The notes below the pieces were generated by a model that saw only the letters and a program-made list of their open reading frames with translations, did no database searches and was not told the origin of the DNA. DNA of 64,000 nt. Origin: Sphingobium jiangsuense (GTDB lineage Bacteria > Pseudomonadota > Alphaproteobacteria > Sphingomonadales > Sphingomonadaceae). Shown piece by piece: positions 19,099-27,903 of the stretch. Positions within the stretch are counted from its first letter, which is position 1, and the number at the start of each line of letters is the position of its first letter. The position numbers and the translations under genes are program-made. The stretch covers positions 1-64,000 of the forward strand of contig NZ_JACIDT010000017.1 in NCBI RefSeq assembly GCF_014196495.1. Reading direction: 5' to 3'.

Positions 19099-20064
19099 AT
19101 GCATTATTCATTTTGCGTGAAATGGCTGAAAGCCTTCAGGCACAGCCCGGAAGCGATCTGCAGCCTATATGGGCCAGGCGACGACTTCGTCTTCGAGGAT
19201 GTGATGCTCGACCAGCACAACATCGACAACCAGGCGGACCTTCACCGGCTGTTCGTCCCCTACGCCAACAAGGATCGCACCAATGGCGTCGGCATCCACA
19301 ATTTCAGGATGCGCTCCTATATCGGCGATGAGAATTTCGGGCTCCTGCGTTGGGAATGGGGACCCGAGGATGCGGCCATGTTCATCGGCCTCGACGTCAA
19401 GGACAAGCCCTTCACGACCCAGGGGCATACATTCCACATCTACAAGGACGGCTTCATCAAGCGGGAATCCTCCTGGTGGGATGCCGCTGCGGTCCTGCGC
19501 GCCGTAGGCCCCGTCAGCCCGACCAAGATCCTCACCGGCAAACCGCACGAAGGGCCTGCCCGTTCGGCGGATGTCAAACTGAGCGGGGCTCCCGCCGGAA
19601 CGCTCGAATTCGCGCAGGACTGGTGCAATGCGCTCGGCGGCGACATCCATGTGCTGCGTGCGCTTTACGCCGACTTCTTTTCGTCGGACTGGTCGAAAAT
19701 TGACGATCATGAAAACGACACGTTCACCGATACCGAAATGCTGGTCCGCAATCTGGGCGGCATCGCGGCCGGCGAGAATGGTCGCTATCGTTTCACGGCG
19801 ACCGAATATCTCGGTAACGAACGCAGGGGCCTCATCCACTGGAACGTCCAGATCGAGGGCGCCGAAAGCTATCGTGGCATTGCGACGGGCGGGAAAACGA
19901 TCAGCACGCTCGGTTCCACCTTCCTCGAGTTCGATAATAGCGGGAAGATCGTGCTGGAATCGACCTATTGGGAGGACAATCGCGCCTTCGCGGCACTCGG
20001 CCTTCCCATTGTCCGTCCACACTATTGGGAGGAAGGGTTCGACCCGGCAATCTTGGCTTCGTGA
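19099..20064 (+). CDS. Tandem NTF2-like (SnoaL-type) protein
   Basis: This 321-residue protein appears to contain two NTF2-like alpha+beta cone domains. The halves begin FCVKWLKAFR (residue ~5) and FAQDWCNALGGD (~174). Each half continues with a helix, an L-Y-(G/A)-D-like turn and strands ending in W-D or W-E. NTF2-like folds of this kind include isomerases, dehydratases and cyclases acting on polyketides, steroids and terpenes. No catalytic residues can be assigned. The ATG at 19099 follows an AAGGAGCAGG ribosome site, 55 bp after the carboxyltransferase gene, so it is probably the last gene of the ligase-carboxylase operon and may act on the same pathway intermediates. Confidence 0.7.
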   Translation: MHYSFCVKWLKAFRHSPEAICSLYGPGDDFVFEDVMLDQHNIDNQADLHRLFVPYANKDRTNGVGIHNFRMRSYIGDENFGLLRWEWGPEDAAMFIGLDVKDKPFTTQGHTFHIYKDGFIKRESSWWDAAAVLRAVGPVSPTKILTGKPHEGPARSADVKLSGAPAGTLEFAQDWCNALGGDIHVLRALYADFFSSDWSKIDDHENDTFTDTEMLVRNLGGIAAGENGRYRFTATEYLGNERRGLIHWNVQIEGAESYRGIATGGKTISTLGSTFLEFDNSGKIVLESTYWEDNRAFAALGLPIVRPHYWEEGFDPAILAS

Positions 20065-20157
20065 CGTTGAAGGCAGGGGAAACGCTAATGCACATCCCGC
20101 ATGACGTCTGCGCTCGTTGCAAAGCTTCCCGACAGCACTCCCCATGATCGCAGACAA

Positions 20158-20484
20158 ATGAAAGCCTATCTGCTTCTTGCCCTGGCCATAGGCGCGGAAG
20201 TCATCGCGACTTCCGCGTTGAAGGCAAGCGATGGCTTCTCCCGCCCCGTGTGGGCGTTAGTGTCGATCCTGGGTTACATCGTCGCCTTCAGCGCGCTGGC
20301 GATGTCTTTGAAGACTATCCCGCTGGGTATCGCTTATGCGATCTGGAGCGGCGTCGGGATTGCCCTGCTCACCCTGATTGGCTGGATCGTATATCAGCAG
20401 CGCCTGAGTCTCACGGCTATGTTTGGGATCAGTCTCATCATAGCCGGCGTGCTGGTTCTTCAATTATCCATCAAGCGCACTTGA
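20158..20484 (+). CDS. Small multidrug resistance (SMR/EmrE-like) transporter
   Basis: This 108-residue protein has four predicted transmembrane helices. The first contains the essential Glu14 (A-I-G-A-E-V-I-A-T), and the W-(S/A)-G-V-G-I-A-L signature follows in helix 3. It should act as a proton-coupled dimeric exporter of cationic or guanidinium-type compounds in the inner membrane. The ATG at 20158 was chosen because it places Glu at position 14 exactly as in EmrE; an in-frame upstream ATG at 20101 would add 19 residues without homology. It is not obviously linked to the preceding operon. The ~280-bp spacer downstream shows nothing I can name. Confidence 0.9.
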   Translation: MKAYLLLALAIGAEVIATSALKASDGFSRPVWALVSILGYIVAFSALAMSLKTIPLGIAYAIWSGVGIALLTLIGWIVYQQRLSLTAMFGISLIIAGVLVLQLSIKRT

Positions 20485-20766
20485 AGTCGAAGGCAGCATC
20501 GGAAGCGGTGACGGTCAGGGGACGTATCCGGCTCAGCCAGTTCGATGCGAGGGCTCTGCCGTGCGTCGTGGACAAAGAGCGGGGTTGCTCAAACTGGCGG
20601 ACATTTATGAGCCAGCGGCCGCCCGCCTGAGTTGAATCTCACCAGCAGCGCTGAGGCCGGCAGTCTCGATGTGACGTTTCAATCCGACTGATTGGACGGC
20701 CGTCATGACAAATGCTCCAGCGCTGAGCCGCAAGCCTTCCACCTTCCGTTCATGCGGCACCCCGCA

Positions 20767-21630
20767 TCATCCGAATGACGGTATGTGCCGCTGCAGGAAA
20801 TCGATCACGATATCGTTGAAGACATCGTTTCGATCGCCGGCGACCATATGTCCGGCCTTCGGCACATCCCGAACCTCCGTCTGCGGCACGAGCCTGCACA
20901 TGCTGACCACACCTTCATCGTCGACAATATCGCTCTGCCCTCCGCGGACCAGCAGCGTAGGCAGCGTGACATTGCCGCTGACCCGTTCCATATCGTCTGC
21001 GAAGGACGGCGGTTCCGAGTTGGGGAGGCTTTCGAGAAAGCGCGGATCCCAGTGCCAGTAAAGACGTCCGTCGTCGCGCAGACGGAGATTCTTCATCAAG
21101 CCGCTCGGGTCCGAAGGGCGCCTTCTCTGCGGATTATAGGCGGACACGGCGTTGGCCGCCTCATCGAGATCGCTGAACCCATGTGGGTGAGCCTTCATGA
21201 ACCGCCGGATTTTCTCCGTACCTTCCGCTGCCGGCCGCGGAACGATGTCAACCATGACGAGCAAATCCGCGACAGATCGAGACGCCCTACCAATGGCATA
21301 GAAGCTCGTCATTCCACCCATGGAAGCGCCGACCAGCGCTACAGGCCGGGAAACTGTCGACAGGACCGCGCCCAGATCTGAAGCAAGCGCGGGAAGCGAA
21401 TAGTCCCCATCGGGAGACCAGTCGCTGTCCCCATGTCCGCGAGCGTCGTAGTTCACGACGAAATAGCCTCGATCGGCAAGCTGGTTCGTCGCACCGGCCC
21501 AGCTGTGTCGCGTCTGGCCGCCGCCGTGCAGCAGAATGACAGTCGGCGCATCGGGCGGTCCGCCGACATCTCCGATCAGCGTCAAACCATCGGGTGTGAG
21601 GAAACGCCGCTGTTCCATCATATGTGCCAT
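20767..21630 (-). CDS. Alpha/beta hydrolase
   Basis: This 287-residue alpha/beta-hydrolase-fold protein has the oxyanion segment LLHGGGQTRHSW (residues ~34-45), the nucleophile elbow G-A-S103-M-G-G, a candidate acid in GGQSDIVDDEG and the catalytic His in KAGHMVAGD. YDARGHGDSDWSPDG is typical of the bacterial esterase and C-C-bond-hydrolase-like group. The substrate is unknown; it could hydrolyse an ester, lactone or vinylogous diketone. It is 32 bp downstream of the dienelactone hydrolase gene on the same strand, so the two probably form one operon. In-frame ATGs at 21621 and 21618 are alternative starts. Confidence 0.85.
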   Translation of the reverse strand: MAHMMEQRRFLTPDGLTLIGDVGGPPDAPTVILLHGGGQTRHSWAGATNQLADRGYFVVNYDARGHGDSDWSPDGDYSLPALASDLGAVLSTVSRPVALVGASMGGMTSFYAIGRASRSVADLLVMVDIVPRPAAEGTEKIRRFMKAHPHGFSDLDEAANAVSAYNPQRRRPSDPSGLMKNLRLRDDGRLYWHWDPRFLESLPNSEPPSFADDMERVSGNVTLPTLLVRGGQSDIVDDEGVVSMCRLVPQTEVRDVPKAGHMVAGDRNDVFNDIVIDFLQRHIPSFG

Positions 21631-21662
21631 AGCCGTCCCGTTGTTGGCGATGCTGACATTGC

Positions 21663-22409
21663 CTAACGCAGCGAACCATCGAAAAGCCCGACAAGCTCTC
21701 GCCAGTGCCTTTCCGCGGCCGCTACATCGAACACGGGAAAGTCAGCCATGGTGAACCCGTGCAGCGCTCCGCTGTAAATCTCGCATCGATGGTCCACGCC
21801 AGCATCCGTCAGCGCCTTTTCCAAACGCTCGGCCATTTCGGGCGGGTACAAATCATCCTTGTCGGCGCCGGCGACATAGACCCGCGCACTGATCGAAGGC
21901 GCCAGCAGGTGCGGGCTGGTATCCGCGTCCGTTGCGAGATTGCCGCCGTGAAAGCTCGCCGCAGCGGCAATGTATTTCGGCCAGCTTCCGGCGATCGACA
22001 GCGCGATGCCGCCCCCCATGCAATAGCCGGTTACGCCATATCGAGGGCCGACAACATCAGGTCGTTCGTCAAGCAACGTGATGAACGCCTCCGCGTCCCG
22101 TGCCGCCCGATGGTTGTCGGTGGAAGCCAGCAAGTGACCGATGGCGCCCATGAGGTCACCACTCGCGAAAACCTCCGCGGGCACAAGCGGTCCATATGGA
22201 CCTGCGCGATAATAGAAGTCGGGCAGCAAGACGGCGTAGCCGCTGTCGGCGAGCCGTTGCGCCATCGAGAACAGCGTTGGGCGGATGCCGAACCCGTCCA
22301 TGCAGAAGATCACGCCCGGCCAGGGGCCCGCCCCGTCCGGCGTGAAAAAATAGGCGGGGCAGTTGCCCTCGCCGGTCTCGATTTGAAGCTGCTCCTGGCT
22401 CATGGCCAA
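21663..22409 (-). CDS. Dienelactone hydrolase family protein
   Basis: This 248-residue alpha/beta hydrolase of the carboxymethylenebutenolidase group has the Cys nucleophile in G-Y-C130-M-G-G, the acid in AGADKDDLYPPE and the His in SGALHGF. The members hydrolyse dienelactones or related cyclic esters. A chlorocatechol or catechol pathway is not visible nearby, so the natural substrate is open. It is divergently transcribed from a MarR gene and an aromatic-acid-type efflux operon. The ~100-bp shared spacer has two palindromes, which suggests that both directions respond to the same ligand. Confidence 0.85.
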   Translation of the reverse strand: MAMSQEQLQIETGEGNCPAYFFTPDGAGPWPGVIFCMDGFGIRPTLFSMAQRLADSGYAVLLPDFYYRAGPYGPLVPAEVFASGDLMGAIGHLLASTDNHRAARDAEAFITLLDERPDVVGPRYGVTGYCMGGGIALSIAGSWPKYIAAAASFHGGNLATDADTSPHLLAPSISARVYVAGADKDDLYPPEMAERLEKALTDAGVDHRCEIYSGALHGFTMADFPVFDVAAAERHWRELVGLFDGSLR

Positions 22410-22460
22410 TCCTCCTTCAACATGAGCGTAGATAGGCGTTCATAGCCAAATATGTTGCAA

Positions 22461-22501
22461 AGGCAACCGTTGCCTATTGAATATATAGACACGTCGGTCT
22501 A
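22461..22501. promoter_or_regulatory. Two palindromic operators in the divergent hydrolase/MarR-efflux promoter
   Basis: AGGCAACCGTTGCCT (22461-22475) is a 6-bp inverted repeat around CCG. TAGACACGTCGGTCTA (22486-22501) is a 5-bp inverted repeat with a 6-bp centre. A TATATA stretch directly precedes the second. The second palindrome ends 11 bp before the MarR ATG and could block both promoter and ribosome access. The first is a plausible MarR site. The second has the TAGAC/GTCTA look of TetR-type operators, although no TetR gene lies in the window. Confidence 0.5.
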
Positions 22502-22512
22502 CAGGGACGTCC

Positions 22513-22995
22513 ATGCCAACCCACCGATCCGTAGTCAGCGCGGCGACGCTTTTTGAATTCACCAACGCGTTGCAGCCAGTGCGGCGCATCTGGGTTCAGG
22601 CGGTCAACATGGCCTTGGCTGACTTCGGGCTTCCGGCATCGCTGACGTCGGCTCTGATCCTGGCTGCGCGCCGTGGAGAGGAAGGCATCAGGCAGAACGC
22701 GCTGGCCGAGGAAGTCGGGGTAAACCCGGGCGCCATGGTCCGCATCCTCGACCAGGCGGAAGCGGCCGATCTGCTCGAGCGCCGCGATTCTCCGGACGAC
22801 CGCCGCGCCAAAATCATCCAGGCCTTGCCCAAGGGCCGCGAAATAGCCCGCAAGATGGAGAAGGCAGTCGACGAGCTGCGGGCCGGGATCCTCGGGGATT
22901 TGCCGTCTCAGGACATTGAGACGACGACCCGGACGCTCCGTCTGTTCGAGGCGCGCATCGGTCAATACCTGCAGCAGGAGCGTTCGGGCCGATGA
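22513..22995 (+). CDS. MarR-family transcriptional regulator of the efflux operon
   Basis: This 160-residue winged-helix protein has the MarR layout: helices with FGLPASLTSALILAARRGEEG (positions ~38-58), a helix-turn-helix with IRQNALAEEVGVNPGAMVRILDQAE, and a wing DSPDDRRAKIIQALPKG, which matches the conserved D-x-R-D/R-x-R wing. It overlaps the FUSC gene by 4 bp and so is the first gene of the efflux operon, most likely an autorepressor relieved by an aromatic or other organic acid. The palindromes at 22461-22501 are its probable operators. Confidence 0.9.
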   Translation: MPTHRSVVSAATLFEFTNALQPVRRIWVQAVNMALADFGLPASLTSALILAARRGEEGIRQNALAEEVGVNPGAMVRILDQAEAADLLERRDSPDDRRAKIIQALPKGREIARKMEKAVDELRAGILGDLPSQDIETTTRTLRLFEARIGQYLQQERSGR

Positions 22996-24974
22996 AGGTC
23001 AGCGCCGACCAACTGATCTTTTCCGCCAAGCTGTTCGTTGCCGGCATGATCGCCTTCGCGCTTGCCGTGCGGATTGGCCTGCCCAACCCCTATTGGGCGC
23101 TTGTCACCTGCTGCGTGTGCATGAACCCGATGTCGGGCGCGATCCGGTCAAAGGCCGTCTATCGCTTCGCAGGAACATTCTGCGCAGGCATAGTCACTCT
23201 CGGGCTGGTGGCAATGTTTGCGAGCACGCCGCTGCTGCTCGTGGCGGCCGCAGGGATCGTCGCGACCATGGGCTTTGGCCTATCGTTTCTCGATCGCACG
23301 CCCCGCAGCTATGGTTTCCAGCTTTTCTCGATCACACTCATGCTGGTCGCTGTCGCCGGCGTGGACCATCCGGAGACGAGCTTCGACACGGTGGTGGCGC
23401 GGGTCAGCGAAATCGCGCTTGGGATTCTTTCGACCACGATCGTCGATGCCATCGTCATGCCGCGGTCGCTCGGCGGGACCCTGCGCGCGAGCATCCATCG
23501 CTGGCTGCCGGACATGGAGAATTGGGCCAGGGACATCTTCGACGGACATGAGGCGGATGCAAAGGGCGAACATGATCGGCTGAAGACGCTGGCCGACATC
23601 ACCTCGCTCTCGCAGCTCATCAGTACGTTGCGCTACGATCCAACGATCAGCCGCTCGGAATTGCGCCATGCGCTTGCGATCCAGCAGCGTCTGCTCCGCA
23701 TGATCCCTTTGCTCTCGGCGATCGGCAGCCGGATCGCCGGGCTCAGCGAGGCGGAGCGTGAAGCGCTCCGGCCCAGTCTGGCGGCTGCGAGCGCCTGCCT
23801 TGCAACTGGTGCCGAACCGCCGGCGGGACTTGCGGACGATGTGCGGGCGGTTCCGCTCGATGCCGGGCCCGGCAGGCGCTGGCAGCAACTCGTGCACGAT
23901 TCGCTGGCTGGGATGCTCACTGAAGGGCTCACGCTCTGGAGCGAGGTGCGCCGGATCGAGGCGGTGCTCGACGGGAAAGCGGTGCTGACGCCGGCGCTCG
24001 CCGGACAGGTCAGGGAAACCCGCGCCTTCCCGCTGATCCCAGACTTCGATCACGCCAGCAGGTTGGCGGGGGGCATTCTCGTTTCCTATGCGCTGCTTTG
24101 CGGTCTCTGGTACATGACGGGCTGGCATCAGGGCGCGAATGCCGTGCTGCTCAGCACCGTCGCGCTGGCCTTCTTTGGAGGCGGCGACGAGCCAGGCAAG
24201 GCGATCGCGATGTTCGGCCGCTTCGCGGTGCTCGCGCTGACGCTTGCCGGGCTGCTCTGCTATGGCCTTCTGCCGCTCGCCAATGATTTTGCGGCATTTG
24301 CGCTCGTCATGGGTCTGTTCATGCTGCCGCTCGGAGCATGGGCGGCAGGCAATCCGATGGCGACCCTCGTGCTGGCCTACGGCCTCAGCAACATCAACCT
24401 CCAGGGCCATTATTCTCCGTTCGATTTCGGGGCCTTCCTCGAGACCGGCCTTGCCAGCCTTTTGGGTGTCTATGTCGCCTTTCTGGGCGCGGGGCTGTTC
24501 AGAAGCTGGGGCGTCCAGCATCAGCTTCAGCGTTTCCTGCGCAAGGAAGCGCGAGACATCGCCCGGCTCAGCCGCTCGGCAAACCAGAGAATACGGGACA
24601 GCTATGTCCAGAGGGCGCTCGATCGCATCGCCGTCATGACCGCCCGGCTTGCCGCGACGGGACAGATCGAACGCAGCGCGAGCCTGCTCTCCCGCCTTCG
24701 TGTCGGCGTGAACGTCGCCGACCTGCGTATGATCGGGAAAGCGCTTCCGCCCGCAGCCCGCGCGGCGACCGATAGCGTGCTCGACCAGTTCCGCGCCGAG
24801 TTCGATGCGCCGCAGCCGTCGTCGCGGCTGCTCACGATGATCGATGATGCCCTGGACCGGCTATGGTTCGAGCACAGGGTTCCAGGAGACCGGCCGGACC
24901 GCGTTATCCATGCCCTTGCGGGATTGCGTATCGCCCTGTTCGAACGCGCACCGGCGTGGGAGCCCTCCCGATGA
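22992..24974 (+). CDS. FUSC-family (AaeB-like) inner-membrane efflux protein
   Basis: This 660-residue protein has two hydrophobic blocks of several transmembrane helices (residues ~10-160 and ~355-500), each followed by a long soluble helical stretch. This is the layout of AaeB/fusaric-acid-resistance permeases. Such proteins export aromatic carboxylic acids together with a membrane-fusion protein. It is encoded between the MarR gene and the DUF1656/HlyD genes with overlapping start and stop codons, the classical order of these systems. It would protect the cell from toxic acids, possibly including substrates of the nearby catabolic cluster. Confidence 0.9.
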   Translation: MKVSADQLIFSAKLFVAGMIAFALAVRIGLPNPYWALVTCCVCMNPMSGAIRSKAVYRFAGTFCAGIVTLGLVAMFASTPLLLVAAAGIVATMGFGLSFLDRTPRSYGFQLFSITLMLVAVAGVDHPETSFDTVVARVSEIALGILSTTIVDAIVMPRSLGGTLRASIHRWLPDMENWARDIFDGHEADAKGEHDRLKTLADITSLSQLISTLRYDPTISRSELRHALAIQQRLLRMIPLLSAIGSRIAGLSEAEREALRPSLAAASACLATGAEPPAGLADDVRAVPLDAGPGRRWQQLVHDSLAGMLTEGLTLWSEVRRIEAVLDGKAVLTPALAGQVRETRAFPLIPDFDHASRLAGGILVSYALLCGLWYMTGWHQGANAVLLSTVALAFFGGGDEPGKAIAMFGRFAVLALTLAGLLCYGLLPLANDFAAFALVMGLFMLPLGAWAAGNPMATLVLAYGLSNINLQGHYSPFDFGAFLETGLASLLGVYVAFLGAGLFRSWGVQHQLQRFLRKEARDIARLSRSANQRIRDSYVQRALDRIAVMTARLAATGQIERSASLLSRLRVGVNVADLRMIGKALPPAARAATDSVLDQFRAEFDAPQPSSRLLTMIDDALDRLWFEHRVPGDRPDRVIHALAGLRIALFERAPAWEPSR

Positions 24975-25183
24975 TCGGAGAGATCGATATTGCCGGCATC
25001 TTCCTCTCGCCGCTGCTCCTCTGCGTCGGCATCGGCTTTGCCGCCCGCCTGCTCGTCTCGCTATTGCTCGAAGCCGCGGGTTTCTATCGCCTCGTCTGGC
25101 AGCGACCGCTGTTCGATACTTCCCTCTTCCTCATCCTGACCGGCGCCGCGTTTCTCGCGTTGCGCCTGGTCACCTCATCCTGA
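24971..25183 (+). CDS. DUF1656 small membrane protein (AaeX-like)
   Basis: This 70-residue protein has two predicted transmembrane helices and the typical start EIDIAGIFLSP, followed by a central R-L-V-W-Q-R-P-L-F-D loop. DUF1656/AaeX proteins occur almost only between FUSC-type permease and membrane-fusion genes; their function is not known. The ATG overlaps the permease stop (ATGA), and the HlyD gene begins 10 bp later. The size and context leave little doubt about the family. Confidence 0.88.
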   Translation: MIGEIDIAGIFLSPLLLCVGIGFAARLLVSLLLEAAGFYRLVWQRPLFDTSLFLILTGAAFLALRLVTSS

Positions 25184-25193
25184 AGCACACGCC

Positions 25194-26102
25194 ATGACCA
25201 TTGACCGCGATACGATCCTGCGCCTGCTCAAGCCGCTCCTTACCCTGCTCGTGCTGGGCGTCGCGGTGCTCGTCTTCTGGCAGCTCTATAATTACTATAC
25301 TTACGCCCCCCAGACGCGAGATGGAAAGATCCGGGCCGATGTGGTTCCACTGGCCGCCGACGTATCCGGCCGGGTCGAACAGGTGCATGTCCGTGACAAT
25401 CAGGTCGTGAGGCGCGGCGAGATATTGTTCACGATCGATCATGTCCGCTTGCGCAACGCCCTCCAGCAGACGGAAGCGGCGGTCGCCACCGCCCGCGCCA
25501 CATTGAATGCGGCCGAGCGTGAGAACCGGCGCTATCAGGGCCTTGCCGACATCGTCTCGGGTCAGCAGCGCGACGACCGCCGCTCCGCCGCAGAGGAGGC
25601 CCGCGCCCGCTATGCGCAGGCGATCGCCGATCGCGATCTTGCCCGTATCAATCTCGAACGCGCTGAGGTGCGTGCGCCCGTCAACGGTATCGTCACCAAC
25701 TTCTCGCTTCGTCCCGGTGCCTATGCCACCGCCGGCCAGCCAGTGATGGCGCTGGTCGATTCGGACAGTTACTATGTGGCGGGCTATTTCGAGGAAACCA
25801 AGCTTTCGCATATCCATCCGGGCGCGCGGGTGACCATCCGCGTTATGGGTGAGGACCGCCCCCTCTCCGGTCATGTCGAGGGTCGGTCAGCCGGCATTGA
25901 CGATCGCGAGCGAACGACTGCCTCGGGCACACTGCTCGCCAACGTCAACCCGACCTTCAGCTGGGTCAGGCTTGCCCAGCGCGTCCCGGTGCGGATCGCC
26001 ATCGACAAGGTTCCTCCCGGCATCGACCTGATCGCGGGACGAACGGTCACGGTGTCGCTTGATAGCGCGGGGGATGCACGCACGGTCGGTCTGGGCGCAT
26101 GA
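25194..26102 (+). CDS. HlyD/AaeA-type periplasmic membrane-fusion protein
   Basis: This 302-residue protein has one N-terminal transmembrane helix (residues ~13-31), then a biotinyl-lipoyl half-motif VVPLAADVSGRVEQVHVRD, a helical hairpin (~85-150) and the second half APVNGIVTNFSLRPGAY, followed by beta-barrel segments. It links the inner-membrane FUSC protein to an outer-membrane channel in a tripartite pump. The gene overlaps the outer-membrane factor gene by 4 bp. The length is short, as usual for AaeA-like proteins. Confidence 0.92.
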   Translation: MTIDRDTILRLLKPLLTLLVLGVAVLVFWQLYNYYTYAPQTRDGKIRADVVPLAADVSGRVEQVHVRDNQVVRRGEILFTIDHVRLRNALQQTEAAVATARATLNAAERENRRYQGLADIVSGQQRDDRRSAAEEARARYAQAIADRDLARINLERAEVRAPVNGIVTNFSLRPGAYATAGQPVMALVDSDSYYVAGYFEETKLSHIHPGARVTIRVMGEDRPLSGHVEGRSAGIDDRERTTASGTLLANVNPTFSWVRLAQRVPVRIAIDKVPPGIDLIAGRTVTVSLDSAGDARTVGLGA

Positions 26103-27526
26103 CAATGAAGCGTCTCGGCACGAGGGGATCATGGGCCTTCGCGGGCGCGCTGATGTTGGCGGGTTGCGCCACTGTCGGCCCGGACTATCACGCGCCGCCT
26201 CCGCCGGCAGGGATAGCAGAGAAACCGACCGCCTTCGCCGAGGGGAATTCGCCGGCCTTTGCCGCTGAGCCGTTGCCGGACCGTTGGTGGCGGCTCTATG
26301 CCATTCCCCAACTCGACGCGCTCGTCGAGGAAGCCATTCGAGCCAATACCGATCTGCGGATTGCCGCGGCCAATCTCGAACGCGCGCAGGCGATCGTCCA
26401 GGAGATACGGGCAAGCGCCCATGTCCAGACGTCGGTAAATGGTGGCGCCTCCGCGGGAGAGACCTCCAATCTCGGTCTCGGATCACCAGCGGGAACTCAT
26501 GCAACATTCGATGCAGGCGTCGGGATCTCCTACGAACTGGACGTGGTGGGTCGGATCCGGCGCACCATCGAAGCGGCGGATGCCGATGCCCAGGCGCAGG
26601 CGGCTGCCTATGATCTTGCGCGTACCACAGTCATTGCGGGCGTGGTCGGAGCCTATTCCGACGCTTGTGCCGCCGGTGCGCGGCTGGTCGTCGCACGCCG
26701 CTCGATGGAGTTGCAGCGGCAAAGTCTTGCGCTCACCGACCGTGGCGTGCGCGCAGGCCTCTACACCCCGCTTGATGCTATGCGCTCCCGTGCGCTCCTG
26801 GCGCAGCTGGAAGCGGCGTTGCCGCCGCTGGAAGCGGACCGCAAGGCGGCCCTCTACAGTCTCGCCGTGCTGCTCGGCAGGGCACCCGAAGACTATCCTC
26901 CCGGCCTCGCGAGCTGCCAGATAATCCCGACCATCGACCAGCCGCTGCCGATAGGCAACGGAATGGCACTAATCCGGCGGCGACCTGATATCCGCCAGGC
27001 CGAGCGCCAACTCGCGGCGGCGACCGCGCGCATGGGCGTGGCCACGGCCGAACTCTATCCGAGCGTCAGCTTCGGCGCATCGCTGGGCACGACGTCGCGC
27101 GGCGTCGGCAATCTGTTCGATAGTTCGGCGTTCAGGTTCAGCCTGGGACCGCTGATCTCCTGGACATTCCCTAACCGGGGGGTGGCACGGGCGCGAATCG
27201 TGGAGGCCGACGCCGCCTCTCGCGGGGCGCTGGCGGCATTTGACGGCAGCGTCCTGTCTGCTTTGCGCGAAGTGGAAACCGCGCTTAGCACCTATGCGCG
27301 CGACCTCGAGCAGAACGCAAAACTCAAGATTGCGCGCGATGAGAACCGCAAAGCCTTCGGCCTGCAGACGCGAATGACTCGCGGCGGCTTGGGAACGGGC
27401 CTCGACCTGCTCGATGCCGAAAGAAGCCTCGCTGCCGCCGAATCGGCGCTAGCAGCGTCAAGCGCTACGATTGCGAACGATAGAGTCCGGGTATTTTTAG
27501 CCTTGGGCGGGGGATGGGAACAATAG
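26099..27526 (+). CDS. NodT/OprM-family outer-membrane efflux lipoprotein
   Basis: This 475-residue protein has a lipoprotein signal ending L-A-G-C23, followed by ATVGPDYHAPPPP, the usual beginning of RND/MFS-type outer-membrane factors. Two homologous repeats of long helices (TolC-type) are visible, with LDALVEEAIRANTDLRIAAANLERAQA in the first and LREVETALSTYARDLEQNAKL in the second. It forms the trimeric outer-membrane duct of the FUSC-HlyD pump. The start overlaps the stop of the HlyD gene. It is the last gene before the predicted island end. Confidence 0.93.
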   Translation: MTMKRLGTRGSWAFAGALMLAGCATVGPDYHAPPPPAGIAEKPTAFAEGNSPAFAAEPLPDRWWRLYAIPQLDALVEEAIRANTDLRIAAANLERAQAIVQEIRASAHVQTSVNGGASAGETSNLGLGSPAGTHATFDAGVGISYELDVVGRIRRTIEAADADAQAQAAAYDLARTTVIAGVVGAYSDACAAGARLVVARRSMELQRQSLALTDRGVRAGLYTPLDAMRSRALLAQLEAALPPLEADRKAALYSLAVLLGRAPEDYPPGLASCQIIPTIDQPLPIGNGMALIRRRPDIRQAERQLAAATARMGVATAELYPSVSFGASLGTTSRGVGNLFDSSAFRFSLGPLISWTFPNRGVARARIVEADAASRGALAAFDGSVLSALREVETALSTYARDLEQNAKLKIARDENRKAFGLQTRMTRGGLGTGLDLLDAERSLAAAESALAASSATIANDRVRVFLALGGGWEQ

Positions 27527-27790
27527 ACAAAGAGACAAGCTATGCGGTTTCTTGGATTTTTGGTTCGCAGCGCGGTTCATCGTTTCCGATGATCGATCAC
27601 CATAGAGCTGATTGCATCGGCTGCTTCGTGGTCAAGGCCGTGCATCCAGACTCAATGCCGTCGGCGTGAGAAGCGTCAGACTCGAGCGATCAGTATTGCG
27701 GTAGAAGCACGCAGTTTGCTCGGAGACAAACAGCGATCGCATTCTGTCATCAGCCCCTGGAATCACCGAGGATTGAACGGACCCTCCGCC
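27527..27790. other. Non-coding stretch at the end of the island
   Basis: No convincing open reading frame, tRNA or terminator is visible between the efflux operon and the repeats at 27791. The base composition is lower in GC by eye than in the flanking genes. It probably represents the remains of integrative-element DNA next to the attachment site; no integrase gene is present in the window. Confidence 0.4.
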
Positions 27791-27840
27791 GTGGCACATT
27801 TCGTGGCACATTTAGGGTAATGGAGGGCAATCCAGGGTAA
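27791..27840. repeat. Short tandem repeats next to the attachment site (possible integrase arm sites)
   Basis: GTGGCACATTT occurs twice, at 27791-27801 and 27803-27813. It is followed by AGGGTAA (27814-27820), AGGGCAA (27824-27830) and AGGGTAA (27834-27840) with a 10-bp period, about one helical turn. Clusters of short direct repeats inside the element end, 60-110 bp from the core site, are characteristic of tyrosine-recombinase arm-type binding sites. No integrase was seen, so function is inferred from the arrangement only. Confidence 0.5.
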
Positions 27841-27903
27841 GTCGGTTGTTGAAAAATAGAGGTTTATTTCCCCTCTGATCCCCTGTAGCGCCCTGAAAAT
27901 CCG

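Noticed and set aside
20485..20766. A gene in the spacer after the SMR transporter
   Set aside because: The open frames are short, lack ribosome sites and show no familiar motif.
27814..27840. CRISPR-like repeats
   Set aside because: Units are 7 bp with 3-bp spacers, far too short for CRISPR, and there are only three. Integrase arm sites fit better. No cas genes are present.
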